A program made the translations under genes and the position numbers. DNA of 64,000 bases, from positions 32,306,765 to 32,370,764 of the forward strand of contig CM048840.1 in assembly GCA_026545765.1 (NCBI GenBank), given 5' to 3'. Under the pieces are notes generated by a model. That model searched no databases. It saw nothing but the letters and a program-made list of their open reading frames with translations, and was not told where the DNA came from. Below, one piece after another: positions 21,906-33,674 of this stretch (the first letter of the stretch is position 1; every line of letters begins with the position of its first letter). The stretch comes from Plantago major (taxonomy: Eukaryota; Streptophyta; Magnoliopsida; Lamiales; Plantaginaceae).

Positions 21906-23194
21906 CGTGCTGTCCTCATTAGTTGATCGATTAGTGGGGACGTCGCACAATTCAAGAGGGTGAACGTAATGCCCAAAGTTTCAAGAGAGTTTAAAGGGAT
22001 TGAGAACGCTACTCATAAGACCATTGTTGGTCCCTTTAAGGACAATGTTAAAGTCGGGGGCACTTATAGTTGTTTTCCAACTTTTGATGCACAAGTCTGG
22101 TTAGACATTGCAGCCAGTAAAAGGTTAGCGTAGTGAAAGACTTAATATCAGAGTGTCGTTATGAGTGTTAGCAAACAGTGTACAAATCTAACAATGCAAA
22201 CATATGTGTAATATGTTGAAAGTAACTTGCAGAAAGATATATGTACTCAGAGTTTATAGTGGTATCTGAAGGTGGCATAATCTTTCATCTAATCCACTTC
22301 GCCCTATCTTTAAATGACTTAATTTACTAAGATACTTTGAGATCACGTTACAAAATATTCTTAGCTAAACCTCTTTAAACCATAGTTTCCAACTTTTTAC
22401 CTGGAGCAGATTCTTTAGCTTTTTATGGGTGTTTTGCCAGTCTTCCCCGACCAACTACTTCCTCCCTCGTCCGTGCCTTCTCAACTATTCTTCCTTGATT
22501 AATAAGTACCTCCCAAGTCCAAAGGGGCTTGCACTAATCTCCCAGACTAGCAAGGTCCTCCCTTCTTCATTATCCCGCCCTTTCCCTTTGTTCTTCTTTA
22601 TCTCCTGGTGTTGTAATACAAAATCAAGGCAATGCTCAATATCTTATTTTAGATACTGAGGCTTTCACTATGTCTAACTCTTTGGTCCTTGTCTTTCAAA
22701 GATCCAAGATATTAGTCTAGTGACTAGGTTTTCTACTAAGCTAGAAAGAACTATGAAGTCGCAACATTTCAATTTCTTTCTCCATTACTCAGTAGATTTC
22801 CAAAACCTGCAAGTTCCTCAGGGTTGTTTAATTCCCTTAGATTTTTTTCATTGATGGATTTAGGGTTCCAAACATCACTCTACTAGAACTTTTCTCACTT
22901 TTGTCTACCATCAATTATGAGACAAAGCAAAGATGATACATGATTACTGAAACATCACAAAATGTGGTATGCTGCAGAGACGCCTTTTCAAAAGAAGGAG
23001 AATACTGAAACTCCTAAGGAACATGCTCTCGTTGTAAAATATATGAGAAAATATGTAAGTCAAGAGATTGAACGGAGAAGAGCAAAAGAGAAGTTGAAAA
23101 AACATTTTGGTCGAAACTATAATCAGTACAACTCTTGATCGCTGAACAAAGGTTTTCAGCAGGCTAGAGAGGAAACTCATCAGAACCCTACCTT

Positions 23195-23265
23195 AGGAAA
23201 CAATTTATGTTTTCATTGCCAACAATCCGGACACTTTAAGAAAGACTACCCCCAATGGAGAGTAT
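23195..23265 (+). mobile_element. Gag zinc-knuckle-like fossil
   Basis: A short frame reads CFHCQQSGHFKKD, like an LTR-element nucleocapsid knuckle, after a basic, Lys/Glu-rich stretch. It is an isolated broken remnant; family not assigned. Confidence 0.4.
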
Positions 23266-24109
23266 AACTCACACGTCATTATTTTGAACAAATTGGAGTA
23301 CGTGGGCATACATTTAAAGAATATATGGTTTTAAATCATATAGGGCGCATTTATGCATTTTATCCTAGAAATAGAGTGTGTTTGAACTGGATTACTTGTA
23401 GATAAAAAATGGATTGGGTCCTGATACTGGGATCCAATCCGGCTTGCTTCTTCATATCCCACTAATCTTCAATTAGCCGATCATTATACTGCTTTCCCTC
23501 TCTCACCAAATTTCCACTAACGATAACATTTCAATCCTATTTTCTTTGCAGGTATTGAAGTGGACTCACCAAGTTCGAATCTTTTGTCAGCTCAAGACCC
23601 CATCAAGAGATGGGGATCAAGTGTTTTTCCTTCTATGCACACCCTTTTGGCTCATTTTCAGCTTAGGCATTGTTGTACCTCGGAAACTATACGAGGTATA
23701 TCTTGACACCATGCATAATTAGTTTATACAACTTCTGAGGTTCTTGTCTATGATTCTGATTTATTGCATGACTAGTTTGTAATCAAGAACTGTTCATGTG
23801 GTGGTGGTTAATTGAAGGAGAAATAATGTTTAGAGTTTTGGGGGTTAATTTTATTTCACATTCTTGAGGCTATGTTTGTTAATGGACATGTTCTTTTCTG
23901 GAAGTAGTAGAGCTTCCAAGTTTGATTGCTTGAGTATGCAATGATAACATCCATAGGAAATTAATATAAATGAATTAAATCTCAATCCTTTCTACAGGTT
24001 TGGATTTGGACAATGATTAGGGTTCAAATACCTCAGAAAGTAACTCCAACCATATTAGCTACAAGATCACGAGTGAGGTGCGTGTTAGGAAATTAATATG
24101 AGCTCCTCT

Positions 24110-24520
24110 TCCAAGAGGTTTAAATGAGCCTACGAGCGAGGAGAGTGTTTCTAATGATGTTGAAATTAGCTGTGGGAATATCGAGCTCGAGCTTTTAGAT
24201 GAGATGCAATTATTTTGAAAAATGATCACTGATTCAGCTCCCCAAAGAGGTTGGAACGAGCTTATGGGTAAGGATAATGTTAGACTGTCAGGGAATTAAT
24301 ATAATTGCACTAATTTCATACCTTTCTGTCAGTTCGAGCTTTTAAATGTACACATATATATTTTTTAAATTTATCGTGGATTTTATTTTTCAGGAAAGAG
24401 GTTGAAACGAGCCCACATGAGTATAAGAGAATTGGATTGATTCCACGAACCTCTACAAGTTTCTGTTTTTAAATGAAATGGAATTCCTTAAAAAATGATT
24501 GTGAATTCATTTGTCCTTTC
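24110..24520. repeat. Three degenerate ~150-bp tandem repeats
   Basis: Each unit contains AAGAGGTT(T/G)(A/G)AA(A/C)GAGC, then GAGCTTTTA(G/A)ATG-like text, then an AAAAATGAT...GATTCA stretch. Unit starts fall near 24110, 24254 and 24396. Confidence 0.5.
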
Positions 24521-25002
24521 ATTTTGCTATAGCTTTATGTCTTGCTTTTAACTGATTTGCACCTTGCATTTTTCTATTCAATTTCTTGGTTGCACTAAGA
24601 GCAAGAAATATATGGAATTTGATCTTAATGAGAAGACCTTTCCAAGAAACTGAACATCTCTAAACTTTTTTTTTTCCTCATTCTCAGAAGTCAAATGTAG
24701 AGATAAGCAGTTTCAGAATCTTCCTTGAGAAATTTGTTGCTGTTAGTACCTAGTAAATGTATGCCAGAGCTATGTATTATTACTTGCCACCCTTTTACAT
24801 TGAACACTAAATTCTGACCAAATATGGAGGGATGTCGTGGTTAATTTGGAGATAGGAGTGGCACGGTTCATTGCCACTTCTCTCGTGATATTCCTGGCTG
24901 GAACGAAATCTTTATTGTGAAATTTGTTTCTAAGTCAAATATACCACAGTTTGATCTAGCTATTTTTCCGAGTTTTCCAGTGACCAGGAATAATATGTTG
25001 CT

Positions 25003-25862
25003 TGTTGATACGGACATGTGTCCAATCCGTTAAGGGCGCCATAGAGCGTGTCCTAGAGCGCATCACGGCTTAAATAGCCAATTCAGTATTGGTCCGACCT
25101 CACATGGTCCGTCCTAAGTGAATCAACCAGTACGCTAAAGTCACTACACCCTCACAGCTAGTCCGAGCTAGCTGGGAAAAGGACTTCTAAACCTGGCTAC
25201 GTCAGTACAGAAATGCCAAATGGACCGGACGAGAGAATCTCGGACGCCACCATCACATTAAGACCAAACGTATAACAGAACCACTGAGATACTTCCGTGA
25301 GACTCTTTGCTCGGGCATCCAGAGTTACCCAAGGGCAGATCAACCAAGCAGACAGATCTGTCCGAGGGACTAACACGGACCCAACAGGCGGAACAGTACT
25401 CAAGTAGGGAAAAGGTCCAAACTACCCTCCCAGGCCCATTGATTCTTATTGGATTACTGTTCACTAATGGGCCATGGGCCAAAGGTAGCATTGGTGTCCA
25501 AATCTGAAGCGTACACTTGGCATCATCTTGTGAGCCACCTCACAAGCATATGATAACTATAAATATAGCACATGGTCCAAGACCTTAAGGTATGTGGGAA
25601 TCCCTAAGTCAATTCCCAAGTGTTATCATAATCCCTCATAACTATTACATTGAGAGCTTCCAACTCTCTCTTGAGTAAAGTCTCTTACCGGATTGACATA
25701 GGCAATCCGGGTAACCCATTCTAACCCCCCCCCCCCACTTAGTCCTTTCAGGTACGCAAGCTCGGACCAGTACTACGTCGGACCTCAAGTCAGAGGCGGG
25801 CCTTAGATTAGGTTGCTTGTAATAGTTTGGTTAGTTAGTGTTCGAGGTTTTACTCCTCAACA
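25003..25862 (+). repeat. 5' LTR of Tat element
   Basis: 860 bp, TGTTGATACGG to CTCCTCAACA. A TATA box TATAAATA lies at 25558-25565. A C homopolymer is at about 25726-25736. It pairs with 42955-43804. Confidence 0.95.
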
Positions 25863-25880
25863 TTTGCGCCGTCTGTGGGA
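25863..25880 (+). promoter_or_regulatory. Primer-binding site of Tat element
   Basis: TTTGCGCCGTCTGTGGGA directly follows the 5' LTR and resembles the (T)GGCGCCGTCTGTGGG primer-binding sites of plant gypsy elements. Confidence 0.7.
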
Positions 25881-25915
25881 ACCTTACAAAAAGTTTTCGT
25901 GTTTGAGTTGAGCTG

Positions 25916-27600
25916 ATGGCAAGAACAAGACGAACAACGCGGGCAGGTGTTGCAGGAGTGGGGACTCCACCACCACGGCCACGAGGATGTCCGCCCACCC
26001 GGGGACGAAGAGCCTCTACGGCTGGAAGGAGATATCCGAGTGAGGGGCGCACAGCCAGCCCGTCCTCGGATGAAGGGGTCGTACGAGCTTCTCCGGCAGA
26101 AGCTCAAGGCCCTGCAGCAGGCCAACAGTTCACTATGCCCAATGGTCGCACTGTCCGCACTAGTGATCTCGGACTAAGTGAGACGCAGTTCGATAGGTTG
26201 CTCACAATCATTCAAGGGTGCCTGGGGTCCAACAATGCTCCTCCTCAACAAGCCACTCCGCCAGTGGTTACTCCTCCTCGTGAGCTCAGCATTATCAAGA
26301 AACAGGCAGCGTCCGATCCAAGAGAGGTTGGGGAATCAGCCACCTCAAGAGGATTTGCGAAACCTTCTGGACTGGCGGGCGTCTGCCTCTCAAGCTCGAG
26401 GTGAAGGAAGCCCAAACGGAAGGAGAAAGTATTAAGAAGGGGATAATAGGCACCCAGGGGCTCCGCGACAAGCACTTCCGAGAGACAGAGATCAAGTAGC
26501 AGAAACTGTTCCAGCGGTCCGGATAGAAGAACTCCCTGCGGATGTAGCTGTGCATCCGAGGACAGGAGAGATCATGACTGCCGACGAAATCTATGCTCAA
26601 CAGAAGGCTTTGGAGGCCGAGATTCTGAATCTCGGACACCTGGTAAAGGACCATGAGCAGATAACCACTAGTGCACCAAATCCCTTGTGTGATGAAATCA
26701 TGAGAGAAAAGGAAAGGAACAGAAACTCGGATCAAGCAATCCCGAGCTTGGAGTACTACTACGGGGATGCTTGTCCTGTTGGACACCTGACAAGGTACAA
26801 CAGCAAGATGGATTCCAAGGGAATGAGCGACAATACAAAAGCTCTCACGTTCTCATCTACTCTCTTCGGAACGGCTATGGATTGGTACACTGCTTTGCCG
26901 AACAAGTCGATAAAGTCATATGCAGACCTTTCTTCAAAGTTCTTGGCACGATTTGGAAAGGCAAAGAGGAGAAAGCGTACCGTAGAGCACCTGGCAGAAG
27001 TTATACAGCGGGAGCAAGAGGATCTAAGGACCTTCTTAGATCGCTTTCACGCGGAAGTTCTTCGAGTTGAGCCGCACAGTATTAAGGAACGGGTCCGTCA
27101 CCTGTACGCTAATACTTTCAACTCAGAGCTCCGCATAAAACTATCTATTCAGGAGGTGAGGAGTGAGAAGCATTTAGATGACATCCGTGAAGAAGTGATG
27201 TACGGAGAGGAGTACCGGAGGAATGTTCCAGTAAGAGCTGGTTCCAAAAAAGGAAAGGATCCGGTGAAGCAAGAGCAACGCCCGGGGAAGTTTGACTCGA
27301 AGAAAGATCACAGAGATAAAGGCTTCCACAGGGAGAGAAGTCCGCCGAGGAGATATGCGGATTATACCCGTCTCAACAGACCAAGATCCGACATCTTGGC
27401 GACTATCATCGAGAAAAAGCTGGATGTTCAATGGCCCAAGCCCTCTCACAACAACAGGAAGAATAGGAATGCAAAGGGGTACTGCAAGTTCCTCAAGTGC
27501 CGTGGTCACGAGAATGATGACTGTATCCAACTAAAAACAGAGGTTGAACACCTAGTACGAGAAGGCAAGCTCAAGGAGCACATCTATACGGATGAACCCT
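25916..27600 (+). pseudogene. Tat fossil: Gag region
   Basis: Part of the Tat fossil. It opens with a basic, Pro/Arg-rich stretch (MARTRRTTRAGVAG). The retrotransposon Gag domain lies about 26754-27165 (YYYGDACPVGHL, MDWYTALPNKSIKSYADL, FLARFGKAKRRKRT, EDLRTFLDRFHAE). A short Cys/His segment (YCKFLKCRGHENDDC) at about 27480-27525 is nucleocapsid-like. Confidence 0.88.
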
Positions 27601-27963
27601 CTAGGCACGATAGAATGGAGCGAAGAAGGGAGGATAATGCTACAGAACCACCACCCCGTCCGCTATCTTTGCCACCTCCGCCGGCTCACTATCCACCTCG
27701 CACGGATGGACATCCGTATAGATACTGCGATGGCATGGATATGGAGAATCCTCCGTACAGCGGAGTGATCAACACCATTGCAGGCGGACCATCCGGAGGT
27801 GACAGTAGGAACGTAAGAGAGCGGACTTCTCAAAATCTTCGGAACAACGATAGAGCGTACGCGGCTCCAACGATTCGGGGTACAAACGCTATATCTTTCG
27901 ATGATAGTGAGAATCCTCCTCCTACGGTAGGAGGAGAGGACATCGATGATCCAGATGTTCCGC

Positions 27964-28290
27964 TAGTGGTTTCCTTGACCATCGCAACTTATCGAGTGAA
28001 CAAGATTTTGGTAGACACCGGGAGTTCCTCAAATATCATTTCCAAAAGAACACTGGACCAGATGGCCCTGGGGAGAATCCAATATGAGAGGGTCCACACC
28101 TCTATACTAGGATTTGGAGGGGGAACTGTTCGACCCCTGGGAAGTGTTATGTTGCACGTTTCACTTGGTACTTTTCCGGAAAGAGTTACTCAGTTGGTCC
28201 GATTTGTAGTGGTGGACCGTACTTTCGACTACAACGCCATCTTTGGGCGTCCGGGGCTTAATCAATTCCGAGCTATCCCCTCCACTCTCC
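27964..28290 (+). pseudogene. Tat fossil: aspartic protease region
   Basis: Part of the Tat fossil. KILVDTGSSSNIIS holds the DTG active-site motif. The usual FDYNAIFGRPGLNQFRAIPS block of plant gypsy proteases follows. Confidence 0.88.
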
Positions 28291-28779
28291 ATAATAGAAT
28301 GAAGTTTCCAACTCCCTTTGGAGTCGGAGAAGAGGTGGGAAACGTCCGCGAAGCCTGGGAATGTTACATAATGTCCACAAGAAGAGCGTCCGCCCCCGTG
28401 CTGACGACCACCTTGACCTCTGGTCCACCAGCTGTTCTTCCGGCCAAAAAGGAGAACCCGCAGATCGGAGTGGGGAGCCAAAAGGAGAAGTTTCCTAGAA
28501 CATTGCGAATCGAGCCTCATGAGACTCTCAAGGAAATTGAGATTGTTGTTGGAAACCCGGATAAGAAAGCAAGAATTGGGACCGAGATGACCGCAGAGGT
28601 AGAAATGAAGCTCATCGCTTGCCTCCGTGAAAACAGCGATGTGTTTGCCTGGAGTACCGATGACTTGAAGGGAATTGATCCGAGGATCACTGTTCACCGT
28701 CTGAACATGGATCCCTCGATCAAGTATATCCGACAAAAAAGGAAAGATTTCAGTCCGGTCAAGGATGCCATCATATCCG

Positions 28780-29350
28780 CTGAAGTGGAACGACTCCTAA
28801 AAGCAGGGCACATTGAAGAAGTCCATTACTCTGACTGGGTGTGCAACGTGGTCCTGGTAGAGAAATCACCAGGCAAGTGGCGGATGTGCAATGACTTCAC
28901 TAGATTGAACAAGTTCTGCCCAAAGGATCCGTACCCTTTGCCGAGAATAGATCAGTTGGTTGACTCCACGCCCGGATGTGCATTGTTGAGTTTCATGGAC
29001 GCATACCAAGGTTTTTACCAAATTCGGATGGCCAAAGTAGACATCAAGAAAACAGTTTTCTTTGCTGCCGGGGGGGTATACTGCTTCAAGGTAATGCCCT
29101 TCGGATTGAAAAACGCGGGAACCACCTACCAGCGTCTTGTGAATCAAATGTTCAAGGAAGAGATTGGGAAAACCATGGAAGTGTACGTGGACGACATGCT
29201 CGTCAAGAGCAAAACTGAAGTGTAACATTTGAACAAGTGCTTCGCTATCCTTAGGAAGTACGGAATAAAATTGAATCCGGAAAAATGCACGTTCGGAGTA
29301 AAAGGAGGGAAGTTCCTCGGATACATGGTTACTGAGAGAGGGATAAGCGC
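28780..29350 (+). pseudogene. Tat fossil: reverse transcriptase region
   Basis: Part of the Tat fossil. RT blocks are in order: LLKAGHIEEVHYSDWVCNVV, KWRMCNDFTRLNKFCPKD, LLSFMDAYQGFYQI, KVMPFGLKNAGTTYQRLVN, the YVDDMLVKS catalytic motif at about 29185, and the thumb-side LNPEKCTFGVKGGKFLGYMV. Confidence 0.92.
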
Positions 29351-29499
29351 GAACCCTGAGAAGATCAAGGCAATCCTAGATTTGCCGCAACCGAAAACCC
29401 TCAATGAGGTACAGCAACTCATAGGACGTCTGATGTCCTTAAGTCGTTTCATTTCACGATCTGCGGAGAAAAATCTCCCGTTCTTCAAAATCCTCCGGA

Positions 29500-29825
29500 A
29501 AGGAGATAGCTTCGAGTGGACCACGGAATGTTCTGAGGCTTTCGAGAAATTGAAAAAGTACCTCCATTCCCCTCCACTGCTCTCCAAACCCGTCGAGGGA
29601 GAACCACTCTACCTCTACCTAGCTATCACAGAAGAGGCAATGAGTTCCGTGTTAGTACGGATTCAGGCTAACGATCACCTTCCAATCTACTATCTTAGCA
29701 AAGCCCTTGCTGGGGCGGAGACAAGATACGTGAAGATTGAGAAACTTGCATATGCTTTGGTTTACACCGCAAGGCGGTTAAAACCATACTTTAAGTCTCA
29801 TAAAGTTGTGGTACTAACTGCGTAA
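29500..29825 (+). pseudogene. Tat fossil: first RNase H region
   Basis: Part of the Tat fossil. The gypsy RNase H/connection text is present: LSKPVEGEPLYLYLA, YYLSKALAGAETRYVKIEKL, ALVYTARRLKPYFKSHKVVV. This is the ancestral RNase H that follows reverse transcriptase. Confidence 0.85.
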
Positions 29826-30267
29826 CCTTTGAAACAGGTCCTGGGGAAGCCCGATCAGTCTGGACGACTCTCTAAGTGGGCGATCGAGCGAATCGACATT
29901 TGCTATCGAGTTCACAACCAAGAAAGCTCAAGTCCTTGCCGATTTCTTAGCGGAATATCCTGAGGCAGATTCAGAGAAAGTCCCTGACAAACAGGCATTC
30001 GAATGCTTGATCACCAAGCAGGTTGTCCGAAAGCCAGTTCCGCAGAAGTTCAACCCAGCAAACCTCGAAGATGCTCAATTCATCAATCAGTCTCTACTTG
30101 CATCTTATGAGGAAACTTGGGTCAACCAAATGTTCCTTCTTGACGAAATGGCAATCAGATCCGGTACTAACAACTCCGGACCAGAAAGCAAGGAAACAGA
30201 GGAACAAAAGTTGGAACCTCGGGAGCTTAAGGAGATCTCCAAGCCGAAAAATGTCCTTCTGATGTAT

Positions 30268-30510
30268 GGACATTGGAAGTGGATGGTTCCTCCACTGGAA
30301 GAGTCGGAGGGATTGGAATCTTCTTTAAGAGCCCCGATGGCGCGGAACTTGACTACGCGATATTCCTGGAGTTCAAAGTTACCAACAATGAGGCTGAGTA
30401 TGAAGCATTGATAGTCGGACTGCGACTGGCGAAATCCCTGCAAGTTCGGAAGCTCAAAGCTTTCACGGACTCCCAGCTCGTGGAAGCTCAATTTTCAGGA
30501 ACTTTTGCCA
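30268..30510 (+). pseudogene. Tat fossil: second, archaeal-type RNase H (aRNH)
   Basis: Part of the Tat fossil. VDGSSTGRVGGIGIFF, VTNNEAEYEALIVGLRLA and FTDSQLVEAQFSGTF carry the D, E and D of an RNase HI active site in cellular/archaeal-type wording, separate from the RNase H just upstream. Tat elements are known to have gained such a second RNase H. Confidence 0.85.
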
Positions 30511-30689
30511 CAAAAGGTTCTTCGATGATCAAGTATGAACGAGAAAAAGGTGGCGATCTCATCCTTTGAAAAGTAGTTCGAATTTTATAGACAAAATTAT
30601 CCGAACATTTACATACGGAAGGTACAATCTGGAAAGGTCCGAGGATAAATATATTCTTCTACGGGGCATACCCCGCCTTGTTCCGTCAC

Positions 30690-31585
30690 CAGATTCCGGA
30701 AGTCAAGCCTTGGGACTCCGAGCCACCACCTCGGTCCTGACGAGCTTGCTGCTGCATTCGGATACTCCTACGGATCAACTTCAGCGTCCGCTCCCTCTCT
30801 TCCATGGCTAACCTCCTAGCTATTCCCGGACATCGAGGATGATCGCCTTCAAAATCAAGAATGATTGGGTCATCCGCAGTCCCTCGGCCCGGGTAAATCG
30901 GCGGATGCATATTCCCGCAAGCACAATTTACCCAATGTTGATATTCTTCCTCATCGGATTCTGACATTCTGAAGGAGTTTGCCTCTTTTGGAAAATAGAG
31001 TAAGCTACATAAAACAAAGATTAGAGAAAGGTACAGCAGTGAAAAAGGAAGAATTACCACACCCTTATTTACAGTTGCGATGGGTCCTTACGATCCCACC
31101 ACTTGTCAATCATCCGACGACTAGGAAGATGAAAAGACGTAGTCATCATGACTATTTCACTGTTTCACCTTCCTCCTTCTAGAAGAATTACGCATCCCAA
31201 CGAACGAACGATCTGTGGATCGGCGGGACGCTGGTTCGATTTCTACATCGGACGCCATCTACAGCGATCCGTGCTCTTAAGAGATGTGTAATTTATGATA
31301 ACTCAGCATATGAACGACAGATAAAAAGGAAGCAGAGAAGAGAGCAAGTAATAATTCGGAAGCATAGGAGGTTTAGCTCCTTGGTTAAATACGAATCAAA
31401 ACAATAGTACATGGCGACATTCCGTGCCATCAAAAGATACAAATCCAACGGAAAAATTCAGCAAGTACAGAATTTCAACGGGGCATACCCCGGATTTCTC
31501 ACTGCGGTCCAGCTTGGCTCGGACCAGCTTGGGGCGGATCGACAGAGGGCGTGTTGGAGACGACTTGCGCAGCGAGGGATTCAGC
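30690..31585 (-). pseudogene. Tat fossil: antisense gene, distal part
   Basis: Part of the antisense region of the Tat fossil, left of the CACTA insertion. A readable minus-strand stretch at about 30690-31000 (SESDEEEYQHWVNCACGNMH, DDPIILDFEGDHPRCPGIAR) looks like real coding text. No domain was recognised. It is probably the 3' end of the antisense gene that starts near 41630. Confidence 0.5.
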
Positions 31586-31605
31586 AAACACTACAAGAAA
31601 GTTCT

Positions 31606-31890
31606 GTTTTAGGGACGGAAATTAGGGACGAATATAATCCGTCCCTAATTTAGGGACGAATCGGCCCTTTTAGGGACGGATAAAAAATCCGTCCCTAATC
31701 CGTCCTTAATTAGGGACGGATTATATAAACCGTCCCTAATCCGTCCTTAATTAGGGACGGATTTTTTATCCGTCCCTAAATCTGTTGACCCGCAAAAAAA
31801 AATTAAAAAAAAACATTTTTAGGGACGGATAGATATCCGTCCCTAAATGTATAGACAGCCTTAGGGACGGATAGATATCCGTCCCTAAAA
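31606..31890. repeat. CACTA left subterminal repeats
   Basis: About a dozen copies of TTAGGGACGGA(T) or its complement, several paired head to head as TAGGGACGGAT...ATCCGTCCCTA. These are the likely binding sites of the element's TNPA-like protein. Confidence 0.9.
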
Positions 31891-32489
31891 ACCAAAACAT
31901 AACAGACTATGGGCAGAGGAGGGCAGAATGTGTTCATTCCTTCTTCTTTCTTCCTTTCTTCTCCAAATTCATCCCACACATTTTCCGGCCAAATCTCGAC
32001 GATTCCGGCCAATCTTGGTCTCGTTACGAAGCTCGTCGGACAAGGAGCTCGGATTGTGCATCAATTTCAACTTTCATCCGCTATTTTCCCCGGAATTGAC
32101 GGTATTTTGGCTAAAACCCTTGATTTTTAAAATTTGGGGATTTTATGAATTTCGACTAGTTTGATCAATTGTATGTTTATAGGAAGTATGTAGTAGATAA
32201 TTTAGCTTATATTACGTATTGGGTTAGTTTTGAGATGTGCAATTGATATATTTATTGTGAAATTGGATTGCTAGTATGATGTTACTATTATTGTAATTGT
32301 GTAGGGTATTTACTTAGCTATTTTCGTATACGTACTAGGATTATGAAGATTTAATTGTGTGTTTGGAGACAATTTGGTGATTTTGGTGATTTTAATATAA
32401 TTTTGGAGTATTAACATAAAAACAATCAATAATATTTCCATCTACAATTTGTAATGTTAATAGATATATGGAAGTTTAACTACTATAAA

Positions 32490-32735
32490 ATTGAATTGTA
32501 ATCGTAAAATGCATGTAATTCATTACCAATTGTTACCGTATCATAATTAAAAATGTAATTGTAATTGTAATAAACTAAATGCGTAATGGTATAAATGTTA
32601 TAACTACCAGTGGGATTGAATTGTAATCGTAAAATGCATGTAATTCATTACCAATTGTTACCGTATCATAATTAAAAATGTAATTGTAATTGTAATGAAA
32701 CTAAATACGTAATTGTATAAATGTTATAAATCTAA
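32490..32735. repeat. ~122-bp tandem duplication in CACTA leader
   Basis: GAATTGTAATCGTAAAATGC starts near 32490 and again near 32614. Each copy runs on for about 122 bp through ACCAATTGTTACCGTATCAT to GTATAAATGTTATAA. Confidence 0.85.
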
Positions 32736-32765
32736 TAAATTGAGACGCAGGTTAACTGTTGAATT

Positions 32766-33674
32766 ATGAATCCCGATCGTTCATGGATGTACCGTCGCAC
32801 TGTTAATGGCAGAATTCAATCTAGTTTTGTGGAAGGGGTTGAAGCCTTCATTGCTTTTGCACTTACACAGACTACTTGTTTGAGTCGGGGGATGATGAAG
32901 TGCCCTTGCAATGCGAACAAATGTAGGAATAGACAATTTTTGCCTCCTAGAACGGTAGTCGAGCACTTGAAACGTAAGGGGTTCGTAGCTGAGTATGAGG
33001 TATGGTGTTATCATGGTGAGGAATCAATACCGTTCATGGACTATGGGAGTATTCCTAAGCGTAAAAGAAGGAAGCAAAATGTGATGGGTAGTACTCAAAA
33101 TACGTCCACATCTGATGCTAATCCTGATCATGAGAGGATTGAGCAAATGGTGTATGATGTTGCGGGTCCAGAGTTCATGGACACCGATCGGGATGTGGAG
33201 GAGCCACCGAATTCCGAGGATCAGGTGTTCTTTGACTTGTTGGAATCATCAAAGAAGCCAATTTGGCCGGGGTGTCAGAAGCACACTGAGTTGTCTTTGT
33301 TGTCTCGGCTAATGAGTTGTAAGGCCGAGGGTGGCCAATCTGAAGTGAGCTTCAATAACTACGTACAATTGTTATCAGAGTGTTGCCCTGAACCAAACCT
33401 AGTACCCACCAACTTTTACTTAGCGAAGAAAAAGATGCGGGGGTTGGGGTTGCCTATGGTAACCATAGACTGTTGTCCGGATATGTGCATGATCTATTGG
33501 GGGGAGGATGTAGATCTACTGAAGTGCAAGTTTTGTGGTAAGGACCGCTATAAGCGTTACAAGGAGGGGGCTTCAAAGAAACGCCAGAAGAAAAATCTCC
33601 CACATAAGAAAATGTGGTACTTCCCTCTAGCACCTCGTTTGAAGAGGTTTATGCGCTTCAAGTGCTTGTGCTGA
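32766..33674 (+). CDS. CACTA transposase, N-terminal part (transposase-associated domain)
   Basis: 302 codons from ATG 32766, just after a likely splice acceptor (GAGACGCAG at 32741-32749). The first 80 residues match the plant transposase-associated domain: MNPDRSWMYRR, EGVEAFIAFA, MMKCPCNANKCRN, VVEHLKRKGFV. Residues from about 185 (HTELSLLSRLMSCKAEGGQS, LLSECCPEPNLVPTNFYLAKKKM) lead into the TNP2 domain. The frame ends at CLC followed by a stop where related proteins read on, so a one-base shift near 33660-33672 separates it from the TNP2 core that continues at once in another frame. Confidence 0.85.
   Translation: MNPDRSWMYRRTVNGRIQSSFVEGVEAFIAFALTQTTCLSRGMMKCPCNANKCRNRQFLPPRTVVEHLKRKGFVAEYEVWCYHGEESIPFMDYGSIPKRKRRKQNVMGSTQNTSTSDANPDHERIEQMVYDVAGPEFMDTDRDVEEPPNSEDQVFFDLLESSKKPIWPGCQKHTELSLLSRLMSCKAEGGQSEVSFNNYVQLLSECCPEPNLVPTNFYLAKKKMRGLGLPMVTIDCCPDMCMIYWGEDVDLLKCKFCGKDRYKRYKEGASKKRQKKNLPHKKMWYFPLAPRLKRFMRFKCLC

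Larger units (their letters stand above)
21906..25002. other. Region without a recognised gene, left of the Tat insertion
   Basis: AT-rich; no host exon supported. The text just after 21960 (TTTCAAGAGAGTTTAAAGGGATTGAGAAC) resembles the lead-in to the 5S-like segment at 19922. The Tat element entered this sequence at TTGCT (24998-25002), and the same tract continues at 43805. Confidence 0.4.
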
